Shown: positions 7,345-16,507 of the stretch, piece by piece
Layout of the letters: each line of letters starts with the position of its first letter
How positions within the stretch are numbered: position 1 is the first letter of the stretch
Source of the DNA: Micromonospora tulbaghiae
GTDB taxonomy: Bacteria; Actinomycetota; Actinomycetes; Mycobacteriales; Micromonosporaceae
Reading direction: 5' to 3'
Length of the DNA stretch: 64,000 bases
Assembly: GCF_900091605.1 (NCBI RefSeq)
Contig: NZ_FMCQ01000009.1
Coordinates: forward strand, 1 to 64,000
Made by a program: the position numbers and the translations under genes
Notes under the pieces: model-generated
Seen by the model: the letters and a program-made list of their open reading frames with translations, nothing else
What the model was told of the DNA's origin: nothing
The model's database searches: none

Positions 7345-7908
7345 TCAGCGCCTGGTCTCGTACCTGGTGAGGAGCACGCCGCCCGGGAACGTCCGGGTCT
7401 CCCGCAGGGCCAGGTTCACCCAGTTGTCCAGGGCCGTGAAGAACGGCTTACCGCCACCCACCAGGGCCGGATGGGTGACGAGCACGTACTCGTCGATCAA
7501 CCCGGCCCGCATGGCCGCCGCGGCGAGGGTGGCGCCGCCGATGTCCATGGCGCGACCCTCCTCGGCCTTGAGCCGGGTGATCTCGGTGACCGCGTCGCCG
7601 GTGACCAGGCGGGTGTTCCAGTCGACCGGCCTGGTCGTCGAGGAGAACACCACCTTCGGCATGTCCCGCCAGCGGCGGGCGAACTCGGCATGCGCCGGTG
7701 TGACGCCCGGCTGCTGGTCGGCGGTCGGCCAGTGGGAACTCATCGCCTCCCACAGTCGCCGGCCGTACAGCGCCGTGCCGGTCGCCCCCACCCGGTCGGA
7801 CCAGAATTGGAACAACTCGTCGCTCGGCGCACTCCAGCCGAGGTCGTCACCGGGCGCGGCGACGTAGCCGTCCAGGCTCAGGCTCATGGCGAAGGTCAGT
7901 TTGCGCAT
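7345..7908 (-). CDS. Dihydrofolate reductase/RibD C-terminal-like reductase
   Basis: A 187-residue protein opening MRKLTFAMSLSLDGYVAAPGDDLGW, the usual N-terminus of the RibD_C branch of the dihydrofolate reductase fold. Other matches are ALYGRRLWEAM, KVVFSSTTRP, DIGGATLAAAAMRAGLIDEYVLVTHPALVGGGKPFF. These proteins probably reduce small substrates with NADPH, but members in accessory regions rarely have a known substrate. The frame is open further upstream to 8133, but GGGAGG lies 7 bp before ATG 7908 and the reductase domain starts there, so this start is well supported. Confidence 0.85.
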   Translation of the reverse strand: MRKLTFAMSLSLDGYVAAPGDDLGWSAPSDELFQFWSDRVGATGTALYGRRLWEAMSSHWPTADQQPGVTPAHAEFARRWRDMPKVVFSSTTRPVDWNTRLVTGDAVTEITRLKAEEGRAMDIGGATLAAAAMRAGLIDEYVLVTHPALVGGGKPFFTALDNWVNLALRETRTFPGGVLLTRYETRR

Positions 7909-8055
7909 CGTGCCAGCCTCCCGTGGGTCGGTGCTCGACGTACAGACCAGCACGGCGCCGGGAAACCATCGGCAGGCCACACCGAGAGCCGGTCCGCTGT
8001 CTCGGGCTCGCTTCGCGGGTAGCGCCGGTCGACCAACTCGGGGATGATCATCCTC

Positions 8056-8439
8056 ATGTCGGAGCAGGACCTGGCCGGAACCTGGCGTCGCATCATCCGA
8101 GGGGACAGCAAGTCCTGGGTGGTGTTCGCCCACGGCACCTGCGTCGTGCTACCAGACCCCGGACCCGGCGTTGACCTCGCCGCTCAGGCCGTCGACATCC
8201 TGCGCGAGTACGGGCCCGTCCACGCCGGCTCACCCGCTGGAGATTTCGGCACCGTCACCCTCGATCCCGGTCCCGGATGGGTGGTCTACGGCCACCACAA
8301 CGACGTGCTGACCTACGTGGGACCCGACGAGATCTCCGACAGCAGCGACCTCGCTGTCGGTCTGTACGGACGCCGCAAGCGAGACCAGGACGGCCACGAG
8401 CTCGACGTCGTACACGTCGAGGACAAGCGGCCCCGGTGA
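8056..8439 (+). CDS. Hypothetical protein, 127 aa
   Basis: A 127-residue soluble protein beginning MSEQDLAGTWRRIIRGDSK. It holds FAHGTCVVLPDPGPGVDLAAQAVDILREYGPVHAGSPAGDF and FVxY-like strands such as GWVVYGHHNDVLTYVGP, and ends acidic and basic. I do not recognise the family. An in-frame ATG four codons upstream (8044) is possible; neither start has a strong ribosome binding site. It runs convergent with ychF, with a gap of only 21 bp between stops. Confidence 0.6.
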   Translation: MSEQDLAGTWRRIIRGDSKSWVVFAHGTCVVLPDPGPGVDLAAQAVDILREYGPVHAGSPAGDFGTVTLDPGPGWVVYGHHNDVLTYVGPDEISDSSDLAVGLYGRRKRDQDGHELDVVHVEDKRPR

Positions 8440-8460
8440 GTCAGGGCCGCGCTTCCGCCG

Positions 8461-9546
<1,086 letters not shown>

Positions 9547-9604
9547 GACGAACCAGCTTACGCGCCTCGCCGCCACCGCCGGGCAGGCAGGTGCGCGAAG
9601 CCGG

Positions 9605-10351
9605 TCACTGCGGCGCGGCGGACAGCAGGCGCGGTTCGATCCGGGTCTCCCGGGCGGTGCCGTCCTCGGCGCGGACCAGCTCGTACGCGGCCACGCCGGG
9701 CCGGTCGGCCACCGCCTCGGCCAGCCGGGTGCCCCGGTAGATCAGCCCCACGCCGTCGTCGGTGCAGTGGCTCGCCGGCAGCGTGCCGTCGGCGACCAGC
9801 CGGTGCATCAGCGGGCGGCGCTGCTCCTCGCTGTCGTAGTGCACGCCGTTGCCGTACGGGAGCCAGCCCAGCCCTTCGGTGAACGGCCGCAGCGTCGGGC
9901 CGTAGCTGTCGGTGGCGCCGCCGGTGTGCCAGCAGATCGAGCCGGCGGAGACCCCGCCGAGCACCACTCCGGCCTGCCAGCACTCGTGCAGGATCTCCGG
10001 CAGGCCGTGCACCCGCCAGACCGCGCAGAGGTTCGCCACGCTGCCGCCGCCGACCCAGATGATGTCCTGCGCGAGCAGGTGCGCGCGGATGTCCTCGACG
10101 TTGGGCATCGGGTAGAGCGCCAGGTGGGAGGCGCGGAACCGGGTGCCGGCGAAGGCGCCGTAGAAGACGGTGAACCCGGTCGGCTGGTCGCCGGTGGCCT
10201 GGCCGAGGTAGCAGACGCGGGGCGCGTCACCGGCCCCGGCCAGCTCGGCCATCAGGTCGAACAGGGCAGTGGGCCGGGCGTCCCAGGGGCCACGGCGACG
10301 GCTGGCGAAACCCATGCTGGTGGCGACGATCGTCGGTTCGGTGGCGGGCAC
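9605..10351 (-). CDS. Peptidase E-like serine hydrolase (S51)
   Basis: A 248-residue protein of the class I glutamine amidotransferase-like fold. The nucleophile elbow is LGGVSAGSICW with Ser near residue 135, matching the GxSAG motif of S51 peptidases. IIWVGGGSVANLCAVW upstream forms the conserved Gly-rich turn that contributes the oxyanion hole. Peptidase E cleaves Asp-X dipeptides; cyanophycinases are in the same family, so the substrate is likely a small acidic peptide but is not certain. The next gene upstream (MarR) is only 30 bp away on the same strand. Confidence 0.85.
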   Translation of the reverse strand: MPATEPTIVATSMGFASRRRGPWDARPTALFDLMAELAGAGDAPRVCYLGQATGDQPTGFTVFYGAFAGTRFRASHLALYPMPNVEDIRAHLLAQDIIWVGGGSVANLCAVWRVHGLPEILHECWQAGVVLGGVSAGSICWHTGGATDSYGPTLRPFTEGLGWLPYGNGVHYDSEEQRRPLMHRLVADGTLPASHCTDDGVGLIYRGTRLAEAVADRPGVAAYELVRAEDGTARETRIEPRLLSAAPQ

Positions 10352-10381
10352 GGTTGTCCTTCCGGGCGGTGGCGGTGCCGA

Positions 10382-10921
10382 TCATTGTGCCGGATCCGCA
10401 GGCCCTGCCTCGGCCGCCGCGAGCAACGCGCGCAGCAGATCGGCCAGCCGGTCCTGGTCGGCGGGCGGCAGCGCGTCGAGGATCCGCCGCTGCACCGCGA
10501 GCCCGGCCTCGGCCGATTCCTCCACCACCCGGCGGCCGGTGTCGGTGAGCGTCACACGCAGCGCCCGCCGGTCGGCCGGGTCCGGTGAGCGCCGCACCAG
10601 GCCCGCCCGTTCGAGCCGGTCGAGCCGCCCGGTCATGCCGCCGGAGGTGAGCATCAGCGAGGCGGCGAGCGCCTTCGGCGCCAGCGTGTACGGCGAGCCG
10701 GAGCGCCGCAGCGCTGCCAGCACGTCGAACTCGCCCCGGCCGATGCCCCAGCCCGCGTACACCTTCTCCTGGCCGTCGCCGACCAGCCGGGCCAGCCGGT
10801 AGATGCGGCCGAACACGGCCATCGGCTCCGGTCGCATGCCGGGCCGTTCCCGCCGCCACTGCTCGACGATCGCGTCCACCTCGTCGCCTGTCACGGCTGC
10901 TGATTGTGCCGCACGTCCCAC
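10382..10921 (-). CDS. MarR-family transcriptional regulator
   Basis: A 179-residue regulator with the MarR winged helix: GRGEFDVLAALRRSG, TLAPKALAASLMLTSGGMTGRLDRLERAGLVRRSPDPADRRALRVTLTDTG (about residues 60-125). The DPADRRALRVxLT wing is diagnostic. It is divergently transcribed from an EamA-type exporter, with a perfect 12-bp palindrome between the two starts, so it most likely represses that exporter and itself. GTG 10921 and GTG 10894 are both possible starts. The gene may be cotranscribed with the peptidase E gene. Confidence 0.88.
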   Translation of the reverse strand: MGRAAQSAAVTGDEVDAIVEQWRRERPGMRPEPMAVFGRIYRLARLVGDGQEKVYAGWGIGRGEFDVLAALRRSGSPYTLAPKALAASLMLTSGGMTGRLDRLERAGLVRRSPDPADRRALRVTLTDTGRRVVEESAEAGLAVQRRILDALPPADQDRLADLLRALLAAAEAGPADPAQ

Positions 10922-10948
10922 TTCCGCTTTTCGCTCGAGGCTGATTAG

Positions 10949-10960
10949 CTTAGCGCTAAG
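10949..10960. promoter_or_regulatory. Palindromic operator between marR-like and eamA-like genes
   Basis: CTTAGCGCTAAG is a perfect 12-bp palindrome in the 65-bp divergent intergenic region. More TTAG elements flank it at 10945 and 10964. The surroundings are AT-richer than the neighbouring genes. This is the likely MarR binding site, controlling both directions. Confidence 0.6.
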
Positions 10961-10986
10961 ATACTTAGGGCCAAGAAGAGGATGCC

Positions 10987-12225
10987 ATGGACCGCCGCTG
11001 GACCGACGTCGCGCTCACCGCCGCCGCACCCGTCACCTGGGGCACCACCTACCTGGTCACCGCCGAACTCCTTCCCCCGGACCGGCCGCTCTGGGCCGGG
11101 GCGATCCGCGCCCTCCCGGCCGGCCTGCTACTGCTCGCACTGACCCGCCGACGACCACACGGCCTCTGGTGGGGGCGAACCGCAGTGCTCGGCGCGCTGA
11201 ACATCGGGGTGTTCTTCCCGCTGCTGTTCCTCGCCGCGTACCGGCTGCCCGGCGGCACCGCCGCCGTCCTCGGTGCCACGCAGCCGCTGCTGGTGGCGGT
11301 GCTGACAGTCGCGCTGCTTCGCGACCGCCCCACCCGGCCGGCGCTGGTCGCCGCCGTGGCCGCCCCGCTCGGCGTCGCCCTCGTGGTGCTGCGTCCGGGC
11401 GCCGGCCTCGACCCGCTCGGCGTCACCGCCGGACTGGCCGGCGCCGTGGCGATGGCCGCCGGGCTGGTGCTCACCCGCCGCTGGGGCCGGCCGCCCGGAG
11501 TGGGCGTCCTCGCCGCGACGAGCTGGCAGCTCGTCGCCGGCGGCCTGATGATCGTGCCGGTCGCCGCCGCCGTCGAGGGCGCGCCGCCCGCGCCCGACGG
11601 GCCGGCCCTTCTCGGGTACGCGTGGCTCGGGCTGGCCGGCACCGCCCTGGCGTACGTGCTGTGGTTCCGTGGCGCGGCACGACTGCCGGTGTCCCGCGTG
11701 TCGGTGCTCGGCGCGTTGAGCCCGCTCACCGCGGCGGCGCTCGGCTGGGTGGTGCTCGGCGAGGCGCTGGACCCGGTCCAGCTCACCGGTTTCGCGGTGG
11801 CAGTGGCGGCGATGGTGCTCGCCCAGATGCCGGACCGGTCGCCGCGCCCGCAGCCGGCCGGCGACGCGGACAGCCCGGCGGCGGCGCTCGCCGGCACGTC
11901 GGCAGGCGGCGTGCGCAGCCTGCCGACGACGCTCGCCGGCACCCGGCAGGGCAGCGGGAGGGCGGCCTGGTGGCTGCGCGGTCAGCCGGCCCGTAGCCGA
12001 CGCCAGTCGTCCGGCCACGCGTCGGCGGCGACGCCCTCGGGCAGCACACCGGCCGGTAGCTGCGCCGCGGCCGCGAGCGGCAGCGTGAACCGGTGCGCGG
12101 CGGCGGGCCCGGCCGCGTACGACCGGTCGAGCAGCCACCGCACCTCGTCGGCGGTCCAGCCCAGGCCGGAACGGGCGGCGATCTCGCGGACCAGCCGCAG
12201 GCCGACCCGGGTGTCGTCGTCGTAA
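10987..12225 (+). CDS. EamA/DMT-family drug-metabolite exporter with anomalous C-terminal tail
   Basis: The first 300 residues are a standard ten-helix EamA transporter: two repeats starting near VALTAAAPVTWGTTYLV and LAGAVAMAAGLVLTRRWG, with the second ending near FAVAVAAMVLAQMPD. The frame then continues for about 110 residues of low-complexity Ser/Arg/Ala sequence that overlaps, antisense, the minus-strand gene at 11982-12446. Family members normally stop near 300-320 residues. In a neighbouring frame a TAG occurs at 11994-11996, just beyond the convergent gene's stop. A small indel late in the gene, or a sequencing error, may have removed the native stop. The MarR gene upstream probably regulates it. 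Confidence 0.8.
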   Translation: MDRRWTDVALTAAAPVTWGTTYLVTAELLPPDRPLWAGAIRALPAGLLLLALTRRRPHGLWWGRTAVLGALNIGVFFPLLFLAAYRLPGGTAAVLGATQPLLVAVLTVALLRDRPTRPALVAAVAAPLGVALVVLRPGAGLDPLGVTAGLAGAVAMAAGLVLTRRWGRPPGVGVLAATSWQLVAGGLMIVPVAAAVEGAPPAPDGPALLGYAWLGLAGTALAYVLWFRGAARLPVSRVSVLGALSPLTAAALGWVVLGEALDPVQLTGFAVAVAAMVLAQMPDRSPRPQPAGDADSPAAALAGTSAGGVRSLPTTLAGTRQGSGRAAWWLRGQPARSRRQSSGHASAATPSGSTPAGSCAAAASGSVNRCAAAGPAAYDRSSSHRTSSAVQPRPERAAISRTSRRPTRVSSS

Positions 12226-12446
12226 AAGCGCATGCACCAGTGATGCGCCCACATGCCGAGCGCGCGCAGCCCGTCCGGGTCGAGGGAGCCGGCCAGCCGC
12301 CCGCAGGCGGTGTCCGCGAAGGGGCGACCGGGGTCACCGGCCCGGTCGCGCTCGATCGCGCCGTAGGCGGCCGGCGCCACCACCCGCATCCGCTCGTAGA
12401 AGCCCTCCACCACCGCGGCGTCCAACGGTGCTCGCCCCGATCGCAT
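11982..12446 (-). CDS. Hypothetical protein, 154 aa
   Basis: A 154-residue helical, soluble protein starting MRSGRAPLDAAVVEGFYERM. It contains DTACGRLAGSLDPDGLRALGMWAHHWCMRFYDDDTRVGLRLVREIAARSGL, and WTADEVRWLLDRSYAAGPA, and ends DDWRRLRAG. The composition looks like a genuine protein, unlike the antisense tail of the EamA frame. No family is recognised. The MWAHHWCMRFYDDD segment has clustered His and acidic residues, but no known metal motif is evident. Confidence 0.6.
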   Translation of the reverse strand: MRSGRAPLDAAVVEGFYERMRVVAPAAYGAIERDRAGDPGRPFADTACGRLAGSLDPDGLRALGMWAHHWCMRFYDDDTRVGLRLVREIAARSGLGWTADEVRWLLDRSYAAGPAAAHRFTLPLAAAAQLPAGVLPEGVAADAWPDDWRRLRAG

Positions 12447-12688
12447 CAGCGGACACCCCGCCCGGCCACGCTCGCCATGCCCCGCACCTCTTCTTGAGTT
12501 GGTGGCGGGACGCTACCGACCACTTACGACACTTTCTCGGGTCCGTCGGCCATGATCCACGCCACCTCGCCGGAGTGGCGGTGTCCCGGGAAGCGGGATG
12601 CCGCCACTTCCCCGAGCTGGCGCGACTGCCGCACGTCATGTCTGAATCCCGCCAGCCGAGCCCGGGAGCTGCGAGGCAGGATCGTGGC

Positions 12689-14140
12689 ATGGAGCTGGAC
12701 TTCGAGCGGTGCTACCGAGCAGTCGACAGCCGCGACCCGCGGTTCGACGGCTGGTTCTACACCGGCGTGACGTCGACCGGGATCTACTGCCGGCCGTCCT
12801 GTCCGGCGATGACGCCCAAGCGGCAGAACGTCCGGTTCTTCCCGTCCGCCGCCGCCGCGCAGGGCGCCGGGCTGCGGGCGTGCCGCCGGTGCCGGCCGGA
12901 CGCGGCACCCGGCTCGCCCCAGTGGGACGTCCGGGCCGACCTGGTCGGCCGCGCCATGCGGCTGATCGCCGACGGCGTGGTGGACCGGGACGGGGTGCCC
13001 GGCCTGGCCACCCGGCTGGGCTACACCGAGCGGCACCTGCACCGGATGCTCCGGGCCGAGCTGGGCGCCGGCCCGCTGGCGCTGGCCCGGGCCCAGCGCG
13101 CGCAGACCGCCCGGATCCTGATCGAGACCACCGGCCTCGGCCTGGCCGAGGTGGCCTTCGCCGCCGGGTTCGGCAGCGTCCGGCAGTTCAACGACACGGT
13201 CCGCGACGTCTACGGCGGCACCCCGTCCGAGCTGCGGGCCGGCCGGCGTGGCCCGGCGGCGACCACCGGGGCGGGCACGCTCTCGCTGCGGCTGGCATAC
13301 CGGCCCCCGCTGCACGCGGGCGCGCTGCTGGACTTCCTCGCGCTGCGCGCGCTACCCGGCGTCGAAGTGGTCCGCGACGGCACCTACCACCGAGGGCTGC
13401 GCCTGCCGCACGGTCCCGCCACGGTGGCGCTGGCCCCGGCTGACGGCCACGTGGCCGCGACGCTGCGGCTGGCCGACATGCGTGACCTGGCCCCCGCGGT
13501 GGCCCGCTGCCGCCGCCTGCTCGACCTGGACGCCGACCCCGTCGCGGTGGACGCCACCCTCGCCGCCGACCCGGCGCTGGCCCCGGCCGTCGCGGCCGAG
13601 CCCGGCGTGCGGCTGCCGCACGCGGTCGACGGTTTCGAGCTGGCCGTTCGCGCCGTCACCACCCAGCAGGTCTCGCTGACCTCGGCGCGGACCACGCTCA
13701 CCCGCCTGCTCGCCGCCACCCGGTCCACCGGCGGGGCGGGCGCCGACGACCCGGCGGACGGCCTGGTGGCGTTCCCCGGTCCGGCGGAGGTGCTCGCGGC
13801 GCCGGATACGGCCTTCCGGATGCCGGCCGCTCGCCGGGAGACGATCCGGGCGCTCGCCCGCGCGGTCGCCGACGGCGAGCTGGACCTGGAACCCGGAGGC
13901 GACCGGGAGGAGGCGGTCCGGCTCCTGGCCGCGGTGCCCGGCGTCGGCCCGTGGACCACCGGCTACCTGGCCATGCGCGCACTCGGCGACCCCGATGTCG
14001 CGCTCACCACCGACCTGGGCGTGCGCCGCGGCGCAGCAGCGCTCGGCCTGTCCGACGACCCGAAGACCCTGTCCGCGTACGCCGACCGCTGGCGCCCCTG
14101 GCGGTCGTACGCGACCATCCGACTCTGGAGAGCAGCATGA
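12689..14140 (+). CDS. Ada-AlkA fusion: methylphosphotriester regulator and 3-methyladenine DNA glycosylase
   Basis: A 483-residue fusion. The N-terminal Ada zinc domain has its four cysteines at 34, 38, 65 and 68 (GIYCRPSC, RACRRC), close to the E. coli Ada positions. An AraC-type helix-turn-helix follows (LATRLGYTERHLHRML, GLGLAEVAFAAGFGSVRQFNDTVR). The C-terminal half is an AlkA-like domain with HhH-GPD motif VPGVGPWTTGYLAMRALGDPDVALTTD, whose Asp is catalytic. The protein would sense DNA methylphosphotriesters, activate transcription and excise alkylated bases. The separate Ogt methyltransferase gene overlaps its stop by 4 bp, forming an adaptive-response operon. Confidence 0.92.
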   Translation: MELDFERCYRAVDSRDPRFDGWFYTGVTSTGIYCRPSCPAMTPKRQNVRFFPSAAAAQGAGLRACRRCRPDAAPGSPQWDVRADLVGRAMRLIADGVVDRDGVPGLATRLGYTERHLHRMLRAELGAGPLALARAQRAQTARILIETTGLGLAEVAFAAGFGSVRQFNDTVRDVYGGTPSELRAGRRGPAATTGAGTLSLRLAYRPPLHAGALLDFLALRALPGVEVVRDGTYHRGLRLPHGPATVALAPADGHVAATLRLADMRDLAPAVARCRRLLDLDADPVAVDATLAADPALAPAVAAEPGVRLPHAVDGFELAVRAVTTQQVSLTSARTTLTRLLAATRSTGGAGADDPADGLVAFPGPAEVLAAPDTAFRMPAARRETIRALARAVADGELDLEPGGDREEAVRLLAAVPGVGPWTTGYLAMRALGDPDVALTTDLGVRRGAAALGLSDDPKTLSAYADRWRPWRSYATIRLWRAA

Positions 14141-14649
14141 GCACTGTGGACAGCACCGTCATCGACACCCCCGCCGGCCCGTTGAGCGTGCTCGCCGGCC
14201 CGGCCGGGGCGGTACGCGCGGCGGGGTTCACCGCCGACCCTGCGGCCCTGATGCCGTTGATCCACCCGAGCCTGCGCGGCGAGCTGCGCGAACGGGCCGA
14301 CCTCGGTCCGGTGACCGCCGCCGTTCGGGCCTACCTGGACGGTGACCTCACCGCGATCGACGCGGTCGCGGTCGAGCAGCACACCGGCGGGGCGTTCCTG
14401 ACGCACGCATGGCAGGTGCTGCGCGACGTGAAGCCCGGCGACCCGGTCACCTACACCGGGTTCGCCGCACTGGCCGGGCGACCGGCTGCGATCCGGGCCG
14501 CCGCGGCGGCCTGCGCGCGCAACGCCGCCGCGCTGTTCGTGCCCTGCCACCGGGTGCTGCGCACCGACGGTTCGCTCGGCGGCTACCGCTGGGGGCTGGA
14601 CGTGAAGAAGTGGCTTCTCGGGCATGAGGGACGGGTGACGGCTAGCTGA
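14137..14649 (+). CDS. ogt: Methylated-DNA-[protein]-cysteine S-methyltransferase
   Basis: A 170-residue suicide methyltransferase. The acceptor cysteine is in the invariant VPCHRVL motif (Cys137). The helix-turn-helix part (HAWQVLRDVKPGDPVTYTGFAALAGRPAAIRAAAAACARN) and GGYRWGLDVKKWLL lie on either side. It removes methyl groups from O6-methylguanine in DNA. The ATG overlaps the stop of the Ada/AlkA gene (ATGA, 14137-14140), so the two products are made together. In E. coli this domain is part of Ada itself; here it is a separate chain. Confidence 0.93.
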   Translation: MSTVDSTVIDTPAGPLSVLAGPAGAVRAAGFTADPAALMPLIHPSLRGELRERADLGPVTAAVRAYLDGDLTAIDAVAVEQHTGGAFLTHAWQVLRDVKPGDPVTYTGFAALAGRPAAIRAAAAACARNAAALFVPCHRVLRTDGSLGGYRWGLDVKKWLLGHEGRVTAS

Positions 14650-14686
14650 CAGCCGGACTGTCACCCCCGGCCGCTACCGTCGGGTA

Positions 14687-16507
14687 GTGCCCGCGTCCAG
14701 CGACGGCAACCCCGCGGCGCATACCGACGCCCGGTCCCAGCCGCTGCGCAACCTATGGCGGCTGCGGCCCTACCTGCGCCCGTACGCGATGGAGTTCGCC
14801 TGGCTGCTGGTCGCGGCGCTGGCCGCCACCGCGGCGAGCCTGGCCGTTCCGCTCGTGGTGCAGCGGGTGGTCGACGGGCCGGTGGCCCGGCACGACGAGG
14901 CCGGGCTGCTCCGGCTCGGCGCCCTGGCGCTGCTGCTCGGCGTGGCGGAGGCCGTCCTCATCTTCATCCGCCGCTGGACGCAGTCGTCGTCCTCGGTGGG
15001 CATGGAGGCCGCCATCCGCGCCGACATCTACGCCCACCTGCAGCGGCTTCCGGCCGGCTTCCACGACCGCTGGCAGTCCGGCCAGTTGCTGTCCCGGATC
15101 ACCAGCGACCTCTCGGTGATCCGGCGGTTCCTCTCCTTCGGGTTGTTGTTCCTGGTGCTCAACCTGATCACCTACGCGGCGGTGGTGGCGCTGCTGATCC
15201 GGCTGCACCAGTGGCTGGGGCTGCTGGTCGCGGCGAGCGCCGTACCGCTGTTCCTGATCAGCCGCCGCTTCGCGCGCCACTACCACGCGGCGTCGCGCCG
15301 CATGCAGGACCAGCAGGGCGACGTCGCCACGCTGGTCGAGGAGACGGCGCTGGGGTTGCGCACCATGCGGGCGTACGGGCGCGGGCCGGAACTGGCGGCC
15401 CGGTTCGCCGTCGGCGCGCGCCGGCTGCACGACACCGGGATCGGCAAGGCGCGGCTGCTGGCCCGTACCTCCGCGCTGTTCGACCTGGTACCCAACCTGA
15501 CGCTCGGCGCGGTCCTGGTGGCCGGCGCCGCGGCGGTCGCCGAGGGCGTGCTGTCCATCGGTGAGCTGGTCGCGTTCGTCAGCCTCCAGCTCATGCTGAT
15601 CTGGCCGGTGCAGTCGCTGGGCTGGATCATCGCCAACGCCCAGGAGGCCGCGACCGCCGCCGACCGGATCCAGGAGGTTCTGGACACGCCGCCGACCATT
15701 GTGGATTCGCCGCACGCCCGGCCGCTCGACCGGGGCGAGGTACGCGGCCGGCTCCGCTTCGAGGGAGTGGGCTTCCGCTACCCCGGCACCTCTGCGCCGG
15801 TGCTGCGCGAACTGGACCTGACCGTCGAGCCGGGCGAGACGATGGCGCTCGTCGGCGCCACCGGCTGCGGCAAGAGCACGCTGCTGTCGCTCGTCCCCCG
15901 GCTGCACGAGGTGACCGGTGGCCGGATCACCCTCGACGGCCACGACGTGCGTGACCTGCGGCTGGACTCGTTGCGCCGGTTGGTCGCCGTGGCGTTCGAG
16001 GAGCCGACGCTGTTCTCCATGTCGGTCTGGGAGAACCTGACCCTGGGCCGTCCGGACGCGGGCGAGGACGAGGTCCGGGCCGCGCTGACGCTGGCCCAGG
16101 CGGAGTTCGCTTACGAGCTGCCGTGGGGGCTGGCCACCCGGGTCGGTGAGCAGGGGCTGTCGCTGTCCGGCGGGCAGCGCCAGCGCCTCGCGCTGGCGCG
16201 TGCGGTGCTCGGCCGGCCCGCGGTGCTGGTGCTCGACGACCCGCTCTCCGCGCTGGACGTGCACACCGAGGCGCTCGTCGAGGCGGCCCTGCGCCGGGTG
16301 CTGCGGGAAACCGCCACCACAACCCTGCTGGTGGCGCACCGCCCCTCGACAGTGGCGCTGGCGGACCGGGTGGCGTTGCTCGACGACGGCCGGATCGTCG
16401 CCGTCGGCACCCACTCGGAGATGCTGGCCCGCCTACCCGCCTACCGGGCGGTGCTGTCCGCCGAGCCGGAGCGACGGAGCGACGGCGTCGGCCTGGTGCG
16501 CTCGTGA
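14687..16507 (+). CDS. ABC exporter half-transporter with degenerate catalytic site
   Basis: A 606-residue half-transporter: six membrane helices in residues 30-315, then a nucleotide-binding domain with Walker A GATGCGKST, signature LSGGQRQRL and H-loop VAHRPS. Walker B reads VLVLDDPLSALDV: the catalytic glutamate is replaced by aspartate. The partner gene next door has the normal glutamate but an altered signature. This reciprocal asymmetry is the rule in heterodimeric exporters such as TM287/288 and BmrCD, so the two proteins should form one complex with one active ATP site. The substrate is unknown; drugs or lipids are typical. GTG 14687 is the likely start. Confidence 0.9.
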   Translation: MPASSDGNPAAHTDARSQPLRNLWRLRPYLRPYAMEFAWLLVAALAATAASLAVPLVVQRVVDGPVARHDEAGLLRLGALALLLGVAEAVLIFIRRWTQSSSSVGMEAAIRADIYAHLQRLPAGFHDRWQSGQLLSRITSDLSVIRRFLSFGLLFLVLNLITYAAVVALLIRLHQWLGLLVAASAVPLFLISRRFARHYHAASRRMQDQQGDVATLVEETALGLRTMRAYGRGPELAARFAVGARRLHDTGIGKARLLARTSALFDLVPNLTLGAVLVAGAAAVAEGVLSIGELVAFVSLQLMLIWPVQSLGWIIANAQEAATAADRIQEVLDTPPTIVDSPHARPLDRGEVRGRLRFEGVGFRYPGTSAPVLRELDLTVEPGETMALVGATGCGKSTLLSLVPRLHEVTGGRITLDGHDVRDLRLDSLRRLVAVAFEEPTLFSMSVWENLTLGRPDAGEDEVRAALTLAQAEFAYELPWGLATRVGEQGLSLSGGQRQRLALARAVLGRPAVLVLDDPLSALDVHTEALVEAALRRVLRETATTTLLVAHRPSTVALADRVALLDDGRIVAVGTHSEMLARLPAYRAVLSAEPERRSDGVGLVRS

